Of a stretch of DNA of 35,188 bases, positions 14,091-21,616 are shown piece by piece. The DNA comes from Sphingomonadaceae bacterium. Its GTDB lineage: Bacteria > Pseudomonadota > Alphaproteobacteria > Sphingomonadales > Sphingomonadaceae. Location of the stretch: assembly GCA_020630295.1 (NCBI GenBank), contig JAHDBR010000019.1, positions 5,308 through 40,495 on the forward strand, in the 5' to 3' direction. The stretch's first letter is position 1. Every line of letters starts with the position of its first letter. Below the pieces are notes generated by a model. It searched no databases. It had not been told where the DNA came from and saw only the letters and a program-made list of their open reading frames with translations. The position numbers and the translations under genes are program-made.

Positions 14091-15062
14091 TCAGGCGGAA
14101 ATAGCGTTCATGCGCTGACGGATTTCTTCCGCTTCGCCCATGATCCGGTCGATCAATTCCTGACAGGTCGGGATGTCATTGATCAGGCCCGCCACCATGC
14201 CGCAGCTCCATGCACCAGCGTCCATATCGCCTTCCATCATGATGCGCGGATAAACACCTGCAACTTCCTCGATGATGTCTTCAAATTTCAAATCCGCGCC
14301 CAGTGCACGCTCTTTTTCCAGCAGGCGTTCCACGGCGTCATTGGTCATCACGCGCTCTGTATTGCGCAGCGGACGCATAACAAGGCGCGTATCCAGTTCG
14401 GACGCTGCGACAATCGCCGCCTTCACGTTTTCGTGAACCGGTGCCTCTTTTGTGGCAATAAAGCGCGTGCCCATATTCATGCCAGATGCGCCCATCGCGA
14501 TGCTGGCCATCAGCGAACGTCCGTCCGCCATACCGCCAGACGAAACAAATGGAATTTCCAGCTCGTCCGCCGCGCGCGGCAACAGGATGAAGTTCGGCAC
14601 GTCATCCTCGCCCGGGTGGCCACCGCATTCAAATCCGTCAACCGACACAGCATCACAGCCGATGCTTTGCGCCTTTAGCGCGTGCCGCACACTGGTGCAT
14701 TTGTGGATCACCTTAACGCCGGCTTCCTTGAAGAAAGGCAGCACTTGTGCAGGATTGTTACCGGCTGTTTCAACCGCTTTCACCCCGCCTTCGATGATTG
14801 CTTTGACATAGCCGGGATAATCGGGCGCGTTGACCGTGGGCAGGAATGTCAAGTTTACGCCAAACGGCTTGTCCGTCATTTCCTTACAACGGGCAATTTC
14901 TTTCGCCAGCAAATCAGGGGTTTTCTGCGTCAAACCAGTGATGATGCCCAACCCGCCCGCATTGGAAACCGCCGCCGCCATTTCGGCAAATCCGACATAA
15001 TGCATTCCGCCCTGAATAATCGGATGCTGGATGCCAAACATTTCTGTGATTGCGGTCTTCAT
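14091..15062 (-). CDS. Nitronate monooxygenase / 2-nitropropane dioxygenase family
   Basis: 323 residues, FMN-dependent TIM-barrel family. It oxidises alkyl nitronates such as propionate 3-nitronate, detoxifying them, though several members have other activities. Seen: FGIQHPIIQGGMHYVG (residues 9-24), SNAGGLGIITG, PFGVNLTFLPT, GCDAVSVDGFECGGHPGEDD, PFVSSGGMADGR and MGTRFIATKEAPVHE, in the order of family phosphate- and FMN-binding loops. The catalytic-region His is present in CGGH. Full length. It lies 15 bases downstream of nth and on the same strand, so the two are probably co-transcribed. Confidence 0.9.
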   Translation of the reverse strand: MKTAITEMFGIQHPIIQGGMHYVGFAEMAAAVSNAGGLGIITGLTQKTPDLLAKEIARCKEMTDKPFGVNLTFLPTVNAPDYPGYVKAIIEGGVKAVETAGNNPAQVLPFFKEAGVKVIHKCTSVRHALKAQSIGCDAVSVDGFECGGHPGEDDVPNFILLPRAADELEIPFVSSGGMADGRSLMASIAMGASGMNMGTRFIATKEAPVHENVKAAIVAASELDTRLVMRPLRNTERVMTNDAVERLLEKERALGADLKFEDIIEEVAGVYPRIMMEGDMDAGAWSCGMVAGLINDIPTCQELIDRIMGEAEEIRQRMNAISA

Positions 15063-15077
15063 TTCACTTCTCCCAAA

Positions 15078-15740
15078 TCAGCTAGCCTCCTGCTTCGCGA
15101 GCCATTTGCAATGGCCGGAAACAGGGCATTTTTCGCATTTCGGAGCGCGCGCAGTGCACACTCGCTTGCCGAACTGAATGAGCCAGAAATGTCCGTCTCG
15201 CAAGGCCCATTCGGGCGCACGCGCTTCAAGCTGCCGTGCCGTAGCGTCAGCGAGTTTCGCATTGGTCAGCCCGATCCGGTTACAGACCCGGTGAACGTGT
15301 GTATCCACCGCGATAACGTCTTTTCCGAAGGTGAAACTCAACACGATATCCGCGCATTTGCGGCCGATTCCCGGCAAACCCAGCAGCCCTTCACGCGTGT
15401 CCGGTACACGCCCGCCATGCTCTGCAATCAAAGTCTCGCAAAATTTGCGGATGTTGCGGGTCTTCACATTGTACAAACCGCACGGCTTGATCGCCGCAGC
15501 AATGGCGCGGTCATCCAGTTCGAGCATCTCCTCCGGCGTTTGGGCAAGCGCAAATAGTTGATGTGCAGCCTTGGCTGTATTCCTGTCCAGAGACTGTGCG
15601 GATAGCATACAGGAGATGCAGGAACGAAACGCATCGGGCTGCCCCTTCGGACCTTTGGCGCCGCGTGTGCGGCCCGGCATATGTTCCGCCAGAATACGGA
15701 ATACAGTTTCGATCTCTTGGCTATCCAGCGTCTGGCCCAT
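15078..15740 (-). CDS. nth: Endonuclease III (DNA glycosylase/AP lyase)
   Basis: 220 residues from the ATG at 15740. Removes oxidised pyrimidines and cuts the AP site in base-excision repair. Seen: helix-hairpin-helix LPGIGRKCA with the catalytic Lys (K128), the catalytic Asp in AVDTHVHR (D146) and the C-terminal iron-sulfur cluster ligands with C-X6-C-X2-C-X5-C spacing (C195, C202, C205, C211). All catalytic residues are present. An upstream TTG two codons earlier is a poorer start. The DMT transporter gene ends 37 bases upstream on the same strand. Confidence 0.95.
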   Translation of the reverse strand: MGQTLDSQEIETVFRILAEHMPGRTRGAKGPKGQPDAFRSCISCMLSAQSLDRNTAKAAHQLFALAQTPEEMLELDDRAIAAAIKPCGLYNVKTRNIRKFCETLIAEHGGRVPDTREGLLGLPGIGRKCADIVLSFTFGKDVIAVDTHVHRVCNRIGLTNAKLADATARQLEARAPEWALRDGHFWLIQFGKRVCTARAPKCEKCPVSGHCKWLAKQEAS

Positions 15741-15777
15741 AGGCAAATAGCGCCGGAATGGCCTTAACGTTCCGTGC

Positions 15778-16620
15778 TCAGCGCCGGATGGTCATCAATA
15801 TCCCGCCGATGATCAGCCCTCCGGCAATTGCGATATCCGCAGTGAGCGGCTCGGCCAGCAATATTGCTCCGCCGAGAGCCGCCACGATCGGTGTGGCCAA
15901 TTGCACCGACGCGCTGGTGGCGAGCTTCAAAAGCGGAGCGACGCGGTACCAAATCACGTAGCCGAGACCCGATGTCAGCGCACCGGCAACAATCGCGAGA
16001 CCCACACCCCAAGCCGATGGCGCGCTTTGATCAAGCAACAGCAAAGGCAGAGACAGCGGAGCTGCGATCAGAAAATACACAGCCGTATCGCGGGCGGGAT
16101 CGCGGGCCCCTCTGCCAATGATGGTGTAGACACCCCACGCCGCGCCAGCGATTGCCATCATCGCGCCCGCGGCCGGTTGCACCGCTTCGCTTCCGGGCAG
16201 GAACAACCAGGCCAGTCCCGCCAAAGCGATGCCCAATCCGGCCCAACCGTTCCACCTTGGGCGCGCGCCCTGTATCACGCCGATTGTCATAATGCTGGCT
16301 TGCACGCAGCCGAACAGTATCAATGCGCCCGTAGCCGCAGACAGCGTGACATATGCGAGGGAAAAGCCCGCAATGTAGATCAGCAGGGGCAGCGCTCCTC
16401 GTGCATCCTGCATCGTCGGGCGGGCCTTAATGAAGGGCACTAGAATGGCGGCACCCGCAGCAAGTCTGATGACCGAAAATGCGCCTGCTTCAATCGCGCC
16501 ATTAGCCAGCGCCATACGCGCAATCAGAGAATTTCCGGCAAAGGCAAGAATTGCAAGCGCGGTCAGAAAGGCGAGCGACAGCGGGCTGAGAGTTCGGCTT
16601 TCATCGGGCACGACACGCAT
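15778..16620 (-). CDS. DMT superfamily (EamA) transporter
   Basis: 280 residues, strongly hydrophobic, with about ten TM segments arranged as two EamA repeats: the first from LSLAFLTALAILAFAGNSLIA and the second starting near AAGAMMAIAGAAWGVYTIIG. The second repeat contains SGLGYVIWY and ends with ASVQLATPIVAALGGAILLAEPLT, typical of the family. Members export or import small metabolites such as amino acids and nucleotides; the substrate here is not predictable. Start ATG 16620 is the only good one. It follows guaA on the same strand with a 66-base gap. Confidence 0.9.
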   Translation of the reverse strand: MRVVPDESRTLSPLSLAFLTALAILAFAGNSLIARMALANGAIEAGAFSVIRLAAGAAILVPFIKARPTMQDARGALPLLIYIAGFSLAYVTLSAATGALILFGCVQASIMTIGVIQGARPRWNGWAGLGIALAGLAWLFLPGSEAVQPAAGAMMAIAGAAWGVYTIIGRGARDPARDTAVYFLIAAPLSLPLLLLDQSAPSAWGVGLAIVAGALTSGLGYVIWYRVAPLLKLATSASVQLATPIVAALGGAILLAEPLTADIAIAGGLIIGGILMTIRR

Positions 16621-16686
16621 CCATTATCTTTACCGTTCTCCGGCAGAATCAGGCACGCCGTTCAGCCAGAAGCAAATCGGCAAAAC

Positions 16687-18261
16687 CTATTCCCACTCAA
16701 TCGTACCGGGCGGTTTGCTAGTATAGTCATAAACCACGCGGTTCACGCCCTGCACTTCGTTCACAATCCGTGTTGCGCATTGCGTCAGGAAGCTGGCGTC
16801 GAATGGGTACACATCCGCAGTCATCCCGTCGGTGCTGGTAACGGCGCGCAAGCCGCAGACGCTGTCATAGGTGCGGGCATCGCCCATCACGCCTACGGTT
16901 TTAACGGGCAGCAGCACCGCAAATGCCTGCCAGATCGCATCATACAATCCGGCGTTACGAATTTCTTCAAGATAGATCGCATCCGCCTTGCGCAGAATGT
17001 CACAGCGTTCCTTATTCACTTCACCCGGAATGCGGATGGCAAGGCCGGGACCAGGGAACGGGTGACGGCCAACAAACATATCGGGAAGGCCCAATTCGCG
17101 GCCCAGATCGCGCACCTCGTCCTTGAACAATTCGCGCAAAGGCTCGACCAGCTGCATATTCATCCGCTCTGGCAAGCCGCCAACATTATGGTGGCTTTTG
17201 ATCGTCACGCTGGGTCCGCCGGTGAACGAGACTGACTCGATCACATCAGGATACAGAGTGCCTTGCGCGAGGAAATCAGCGCCGCCGATCTTCGCGGCTT
17301 CTTCTTCAAACACGTTGATGAATTCGCCGCCGATGAATTTGCGCTTCTTTTCCGGGTCGGAAACGCCCGCAAGACCCGCCATAAAGCGTTCTTCGGCATC
17401 CACCACGACCAACGGAATATTGTAGTGATCGCGGAACATCTTCTCGACTTGCGCCCGCTCGTCCAGACGCAGCAGGCCGTGATCAACGAATACGCAGGTC
17501 AGCTGATCGCCGATTGCCTCGTGAATCAAAATGGCCGCAACCGAACTGTCTACTCCGCCCGACAGGCCGCAAATCACTTTGCCGTCACCCACCTGGTCGC
17601 GGATCTCGGCGATTTTGGTGTCGCGATAGGCGGCCATCGTCCAGTCACCCTTGAGGCCGCAAACGCGGCGAACGAAATTGCCGAGTAACTTCGCGCCATC
17701 GGGCGTATGGACGACTTCGGGATGGAATTGTGTGCCGTAGAACTTGCGCTTCTCATCCGCGATTACGGCAAATGGCGCGCCGTCCGAAGTGGCTACAATT
17801 TCAAATCCGGGCGCGAATTTTGTGACCTTGTCTCCGTGGCTCATCCATACCTGATGGCGTTCGCCCACATCCCACATTCCATCGAATAGCGCGCATTCTT
17901 TGGTCACGGTCAGAAATGCACGGCCAAATTCGCCGCCTTCGCCCGTTTCGTGGCCACGGCGAACTTCACCGCCCAGCTGGTGGCTCATCACTTGCTGCCC
18001 GTAGCAGATCCCCAATATCGGAACGCCCGCGTCAAACAGAATATCCGGTGCGCGCGGTGAACCTTCATCAGGGACGCCCGCAGGCGATCCGGATAGTATG
18101 ATGCCTTTAGGCTTCATCCGGTGGAATGCCTCCTCCGCCATGCTGAAAGGGGCGATTTCAGAATATACACCCGCCTCGCGCACGCGGCGTGCGATCAGTT
18201 GGGTAACCTGACTGCCAAAGTCGACGATAAGGATGGAATCGGGAAGATGTGCTTGGTCCAT
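16687..18261 (-). CDS. guaA: GMP synthase (glutamine-hydrolysing)
   Basis: 524 residues. Converts XMP to GMP with ATP and glutamine, the last step of guanine nucleotide synthesis. Domains: class I amidotransferase (GICYGQQ, nucleophile C86; H180 and E182 in QFHPE), ATP pyrophosphatase (P-loop SGGVDSS, 234-240) and the C-terminal dimerisation/XMP domain ([13 protein letters not shown], ending PPGTIEWE). All catalytic residues are present. No Shine-Dalgarno is visible before the ATG at 18261. No RNA regulatory element (purine or PRPP riboswitch) was recognised upstream. It is followed by the DMT transporter gene. Confidence 0.97.
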   Translation of the reverse strand: MDQAHLPDSILIVDFGSQVTQLIARRVREAGVYSEIAPFSMAEEAFHRMKPKGIILSGSPAGVPDEGSPRAPDILFDAGVPILGICYGQQVMSHQLGGEVRRGHETGEGGEFGRAFLTVTKECALFDGMWDVGERHQVWMSHGDKVTKFAPGFEIVATSDGAPFAVIADEKRKFYGTQFHPEVVHTPDGAKLLGNFVRRVCGLKGDWTMAAYRDTKIAEIRDQVGDGKVICGLSGGVDSSVAAILIHEAIGDQLTCVFVDHGLLRLDERAQVEKMFRDHYNIPLVVVDAEERFMAGLAGVSDPEKKRKFIGGEFINVFEEEAAKIGGADFLAQGTLYPDVIESVSFTGGPSVTIKSHHNVGGLPERMNMQLVEPLRELFKDEVRDLGRELGLPDMFVGRHPFPGPGLAIRIPGEVNKERCDILRKADAIYLEEIRNAGLYDAIWQAFAVLLPVKTVGVMGDARTYDSVCGLRAVTSTDGMTADVYPFDASFLTQCATRIVNEVQGVNRVVYDYTSKPPGTIEWE

Positions 18262-18479
18262 GGCGCGCAGCGATACGGCGGCGCTGCGATGCTGGCAAGC
18301 ACGAGGAACCTGCCAAAGCGGCTCTTACACAGGCAATATCCTCAGAGCGATTTGTGACCGAGTAAAACGCGCATGGGCGTAAGGAAATTTCAAACGGTGT
18401 AACCAAAATTGCGCCAGCTGCGAATGGTATTTCAGACGCAACAACGCTCAACCGAGCACATCAAACAAAGGATATTATT
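18262..18479. other. Gap between guaA and the short ORF
   Basis: 218 bases upstream of both guaA (minus) and the short ORF at 18480 (plus). It must hold both promoters, but I found no clear sigma70, RpoH-like or EcfG-like (GGAAC...CGTT) element, and no gene-like frame. It has no striking repeat. Confidence 0.5.
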
Positions 18480-18563
18480 ATGCGCAACCTGACTGAACGA
18501 ACATTCGCCTTTATCTTCGCTGCTGCACTGAGCGGGATTTTCCTGAGCCCGACTATCGCCTGA
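18480..18563 (+). CDS. Short ORF, 27 residues, signal- or TM-like peptide
   Basis: MRNLTERTFAFIFAAALSGI and then FLSPTIA before TGA: a short N-terminus with two basic residues followed by a single hydrophobic helix. The start has a good Shine-Dalgarno (AAAGGA, 8-base spacing) and no other ORF explains the region, so I think it is translated. It could be a small membrane peptide or a leader. Downstream on the same strand, about 90 bases later, lies the structured RNA at 18655-18881, and no terminator intervenes, so they may share a transcript. Not recognised as a family; too short for similarity. Confidence 0.5.
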   Translation: MRNLTERTFAFIFAAALSGIFLSPTIA

Positions 18564-18580
18564 TCGCAGATCAAACTATT

Positions 18581-18597
18581 GTTGCAATTTATGCAAC
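18581..18597. repeat. Inverted repeat GTTGCA-ATTTA-TGCAAC
   Basis: A perfect 6-bp inverted repeat with a 5-base AT spacer between the short ORF stop and the structured RNA. It could be an RNA hairpin (processing or stability) or a DNA operator for a separate sRNA promoter. Confidence 0.45.
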
Positions 18598-18654
18598 TAA
18601 GATACAGATTTTCTCATTTGTATAAACTCTGACGCAACATTATTTCACCTTTGA

Positions 18655-18881
18655 ACCGGCGGCCACTCCTCCCTCTCTCCCGAATTGGCCCCGGTGACAC
18701 AGATTGACGGCACACGCACTCCCTCCTCCCGCGTGATTTCGCAATCTGGCCAATATTGCTGCTGCCTGCGAGTGCAGTGGAACGCCCGGCCCGATGGCCG
18801 CCCGTTCAGGCAAGTTGGCGATTAGAGACGCGGCTGCTCCAGTTCCCCCTAATAACGGAAGCAGCCGCGTCTCCCTTTTTT
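18655..18881 (+). ncRNA. Putative anti-Shine-Dalgarno sRNA (cuckoo/CcsR-like)
   Basis: Three nested hairpins and a terminator can be drawn by eye. SL1: ACCGG (18655-18659), one bulged C, GGCC (18661-18664) pairs with GGCC and CCGGT (18687-18695); its 22-base loop begins ACTCCTCCC. SL2: CAGATTG (18700-18706) pairs with CAATCTG (18742-18748), then CG/CG, then CACGC (18713-18717) with GCGTG (18731-18735); its 13-base loop ACTCCCTCCTCCC contains CCTCCTCCC. SL3: 18764-18811, with GCCT/AGGC, GAACG/CGTTC and GGCC/GGCC. Then the 14-bp terminator. CU-rich loops that can pair with Shine-Dalgarno sequences are the mark of alphaproteobacterial cuckoo/CcsR sRNAs, which are derived from transcripts of small ORFs. 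The 5' end and promoter are not determined. 6S, tmRNA, SRP and RNase P were considered and do not fit. Confidence 0.6.
18825..18881 (+). terminator. Strong rho-independent terminator
   Basis: GAGACGCGGCTGCT (18825-18838) pairs perfectly with AGCAGCCGCGTCTC (18860-18873), a 14-bp stem with a 21-base loop, followed by CC and six T on the plus strand. There is no T-run on the minus side, so it ends plus-strand transcription, and the only plus-strand unit before it is the short ORF and structured RNA. Confidence 0.9.
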
Positions 18882-18906
18882 CCTAACGTGCGAAATTTCA
18901 GGGCGC

Positions 18907-20538
18907 TTAGAGCTGCGCAAGCAAGCTATCGATATGTTCGCGCTGTGCCGCATCGGCAAATTCGCGTACATCCTGAACCGCTTTGCGCGCTTCGGCCTTG
19001 CGGCCATTGGCAGCGAGAGCGGCGGCATAGTGCCATCTTACTTCCAGATTTCCGGGAAGCGCGTTCCTCGCCTGGCCAAGCCAGCGCAAGGCTTCTGCGT
19101 TGTTGGTCTTTGATTGCAGCAAAACCCAGCCCATAGTGTCCATTACTTGCGGATCATCCGGGGTGAGCGCAGCGGCGCGGCGCGCAAGCGTCAGCGCCTG
19201 TCCCAAATTGCCTGTTTCCAGCTCGGCCAATGCGCCATTGTTCAGGACCAGCGCATTGCTCTCCATCCCCTTTCCGCGCAAATCGGCATAGATCGACCGT
19301 GCGGTTTCCCAATCACGTTTGGCAATTGCGGCATCCGCTTGCGATAATTTCTGCGATAGATCTTCGGGTGGTTGCTGGCTGCCTAAACGCGCAGCGAAGG
19401 GATCATCGCGGCCGGTTTCCTGCGCCAGACGTGATGCCAGTGCCAATAATTGCGGCTGTGCAGCAGCGCGTTTCGCCGGTGTTTGAACAACCGCCCAAGC
19501 ACGTTCGGTCTCACCCACCGCAACCAGCGCCTGCGCCATGACAATTGCGCCCTGCATATGGCCGGGATTGTTACGCACGAACGGACGGAGAAAGGCGATC
19601 GACTGTTCATGATTCCCGCGCAAATGGGCAATTTCGCCCATCAGCAATTGCGCGGCAGGTACTTTGCGCAATTGCGATTCGGCATCCTGCATCGTGGAAT
19701 GTGCACTATCCAGATCACCTTTTACGAATGCCAGTTTTGCGTCGAGAAACATCCCCATCGGATGACCCGGCGCAATCTCCCGCGCGGCATCAAGGGTTTC
19801 GGTCGCCTCATCCAGTTTGCCCATATCGGCCTGCACCGCAGCCAAGGACAGGCGCGGGCCCACGATGGACCGGTTTATCGCAACGGCGGCCGCAAAATGT
19901 TCTTCCGCTTCGGCAAAATCTTCGCGCATGAGATCCAGCTTGCCCGCCAGCGTTTGCGCTTCGAGCGAGCCTTTATCCGCATCCAAGGCGCGATCGGAGA
20001 ATGTTTTTGCCGGGCCAATCTGTCGGCGACCCAATGCTATTTCTCCGCGCAAGGCCAGCAGCCGTGCATCTTTGGGATGCGTCTCCACCGCTCGATCCGC
20101 GATTGCGACTGCAGTATCTTCATCCTCCATTTGCAAATGCGCACCAATCTTGACCCAGCTGGCAAGCGGGTCATCAGCGCCAGCGTTGTCTGCCCATGTA
20201 AGCGCGGACTCGGCCTGCCTTTGTAGCAGTTTTGCGTGCCCCATCAGGCTGGCGGCTTGGCCCGTCATGCGCTGATCTTGAGGCAATGCTTCGAGAGCCG
20301 CCTGAGCGCCAACCCCATCCCCGAGAGCCAGTAATGCTTCCGCATATTTCAGACGTAGTTCGGTATTGGCCGGCTGCGCATCTATCGCTTGCGCATAATG
20401 CAGGCGCGCCGCCCCTAAATCACCGGACTCCAGTGCTTCGGCCGCTAGCGTTTCGGGACTACCTTCCGAGATTCCGCAGGCTGAAAGGGTCAGCGCCAAA
20501 GGTAGGGCCAAGAGCGAGATTTTGCGTTTAAATGTCAT
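18907..20538 (-). CDS. TPR-repeat lipoprotein
   Basis: 543 residues. It starts with a lipoprotein signal (MTFKRKISLLALPLALTLSAC, lipid Cys21), and the rest is a run of TPR-like helical pairs, with typical A, G, Y and A positions (GDLGAARLHYAQAIDAQPAN, GNLGQALTLARRAAALTPDD). It should form a periplasm-facing superhelix that binds proteins. The architecture resembles the PEP-CTERM-associated PrsT lipoproteins but it is shorter than those as I recall (PrsT is usually well above 800 residues), so the link is an inference from the neighbouring PEP-CTERM gene. ATG 20538. Its own terminator is not obvious; a separate one precedes it at 20653-20688. Confidence 0.75.
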   Translation of the reverse strand: MTFKRKISLLALPLALTLSACGISEGSPETLAAEALESGDLGAARLHYAQAIDAQPANTELRLKYAEALLALGDGVGAQAALEALPQDQRMTGQAASLMGHAKLLQRQAESALTWADNAGADDPLASWVKIGAHLQMEDEDTAVAIADRAVETHPKDARLLALRGEIALGRRQIGPAKTFSDRALDADKGSLEAQTLAGKLDLMREDFAEAEEHFAAAVAINRSIVGPRLSLAAVQADMGKLDEATETLDAAREIAPGHPMGMFLDAKLAFVKGDLDSAHSTMQDAESQLRKVPAAQLLMGEIAHLRGNHEQSIAFLRPFVRNNPGHMQGAIVMAQALVAVGETERAWAVVQTPAKRAAAQPQLLALASRLAQETGRDDPFAARLGSQQPPEDLSQKLSQADAAIAKRDWETARSIYADLRGKGMESNALVLNNGALAELETGNLGQALTLARRAAALTPDDPQVMDTMGWVLLQSKTNNAEALRWLGQARNALPGNLEVRWHYAAALAANGRKAEARKAVQDVREFADAAQREHIDSLLAQL

Positions 20539-20652
20539 GGTGTTGGAAATAGCAAAATCGTCCTAAAGAACCGCTAACCAAATGCCCAGTTTCTAGGGAG
20601 AGTATTCCGGCGTATTTCGCATTTGGGACAAGTGCGATCAGACGGTACAAAA
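20539..20652. other. Short leader region upstream of the TPR gene
   Basis: 114 bases between the TPR lipoprotein start and the terminator of the PEP-CTERM gene. No gene or clear promoter motif is seen. Confidence 0.4.
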
Positions 20653-20688
20653 GAAAGGCCGGCCCAGCATATGCTGAACCGGCCTTTC
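20645..20688 (-). terminator. Terminator of the PEP-CTERM gene
   Basis: On the minus strand GAAAGGCCGG (from 20688) pairs with CCGGCCTTTC (ending at 20653), around an inner CAGCATATGCTG palindrome, followed by TTTTG. It lies 25 bases after the stop of the PEP-CTERM gene and separates it from the TPR lipoprotein gene. Confidence 0.85.
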
Positions 20689-20712
20689 CGGATTGGAATG
20701 TTTACCTGAAAA

Positions 20713-21378
20713 TCAGGCGAAAGCGCGGCGGCGGCGACCAGCCCACAGGCCGATCAGTGCCAGACCAAACAGTGCCATTCCGCCAGGTGCAGGAACCGGA
20801 GTGCCCGGACGTGCAGTCAGGTCAAAGTTGATATCCCAATGCGGGATCGACCAGCCTGACGGGTCAAGAATGTTCAGCCACGCGGAGCCGCCGAAATCGC
20901 CGGTTTTGTCATTAGCGCCTGCGCCAACCTGAAGTGTGGTTGTGCCAGCAAGCGAATCTGCAGGGTTCAGCGTATAAGTCGCGCCATCGATAGTGATGGT
21001 GCCGGCTGCGCCGGAGTAGAAGTCCATTGTCGACGGATCATAAGCACCGCCGCCGCCTTTATAGGCTTGCGTGGGGTCGAGCGCATCTTGGAAACCGTCA
21101 AATGACAGATCAAGAATTGCTGTTTGGCCAATGCTGTTGATCGCAGTGCCGGTAAAGGTCGCAGTGCCGGTGTCGGTGTCCTGCGTAAAAGTCGTGCCGT
21201 CCTGGAACGAGAACTTACGCTCACAGCCGCTGCCGACACTGTTGGTCCACAAACCGTGCGAACATGAAGTGTCTGTCGCGTCGGTTACGTCATACTCTAC
21301 AACAGTCGCACTTACAGGTGCAGCCATTGCGGTGGTCATTGCGGCGCCGATAATCGCCATTTTTGCAGTACGGGTCAT
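20713..21378 (-). CDS. PEP-CTERM sorting domain protein
   Basis: About 221 residues. It has a Sec signal (MTRTAKMAIIGAAMTTAMAA) and a C-terminal tripartite signal: VPAPGGMALFG, a hydrophobic stretch ALIGLWAG, and RRRRAFA. This is the PEP-CTERM form with PAP in place of PEP, a substrate pattern for an exosortase that cleaves and anchors or releases surface proteins linked to exopolysaccharide. The middle region is Gly/Thr/Asp-rich and beta-prone, with Cys in TSCSHGLW and GCERKF. ATG 21378 fits AAGGA spacing better than the ATG one codon upstream. No exosortase gene is in the window. Confidence 0.8.
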   Translation of the reverse strand: MTRTAKMAIIGAAMTTAMAAPVSATVVEYDVTDATDTSCSHGLWTNSVGSGCERKFSFQDGTTFTQDTDTGTATFTGTAINSIGQTAILDLSFDGFQDALDPTQAYKGGGGAYDPSTMDFYSGAAGTITIDGATYTLNPADSLAGTTTLQVGAGANDKTGDFGGSAWLNILDPSGWSIPHWDINFDLTARPGTPVPAPGGMALFGLALIGLWAGRRRRAFA

Positions 21379-21531
21379 CATATTCCTTTGCCCCCATCAC
21401 CAGGTCGCCATTCACCAAAAAGGCGCACCCAAATAAAGATGTTGAGGTTAAAGCAGGAACGATGCCAGTTTTGATTTCTCCCGCTTTTCTGCGGCTTTCA
21501 AAGGTTAACGCCATACCGGCCGATTGCAGAC

Positions 21532-21570
21532 CTGTCAGTTTTCCCGACAGACAAATGTAAGCGGATGTAA
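21532..21570. promoter_or_regulatory. Inverted and direct repeats upstream of the PEP-CTERM gene
   Basis: CTGTC (21532-21536) and GACAG (21546-21550) form an inverted repeat with a 9-base spacer. Next to it ATGTAAGCGG and ATGTAACG (21555-21570) are direct repeats at a 10-bp period, the arrangement of response-regulator sites such as those of OmpR-type proteins. Both lie about 150-190 bases upstream of the PEP-CTERM start. The regulator is not identified. Confidence 0.35.
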
Positions 21571-21616
21571 CGAAATGGCTGAATTTCAAATCGGCATTTC
21601 AAGGTCCATGCCGCCG

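Noticed and set aside
18655-18881. 6S RNA, tmRNA, SRP RNA or RNase P RNA as the identity of the structured RNA.
   Set aside because: No central bubble with a promoter-like form, no tRNA-like end, no SRP GGAA loop pairing and no RNase P core were seen, and the length does not fit.
18825-18881. The same hairpin as a terminator of the TPR lipoprotein gene on the minus strand.
   Set aside because: On the minus strand the stem is not followed by a T-run; it is followed by TAATCGCC-type sequence.
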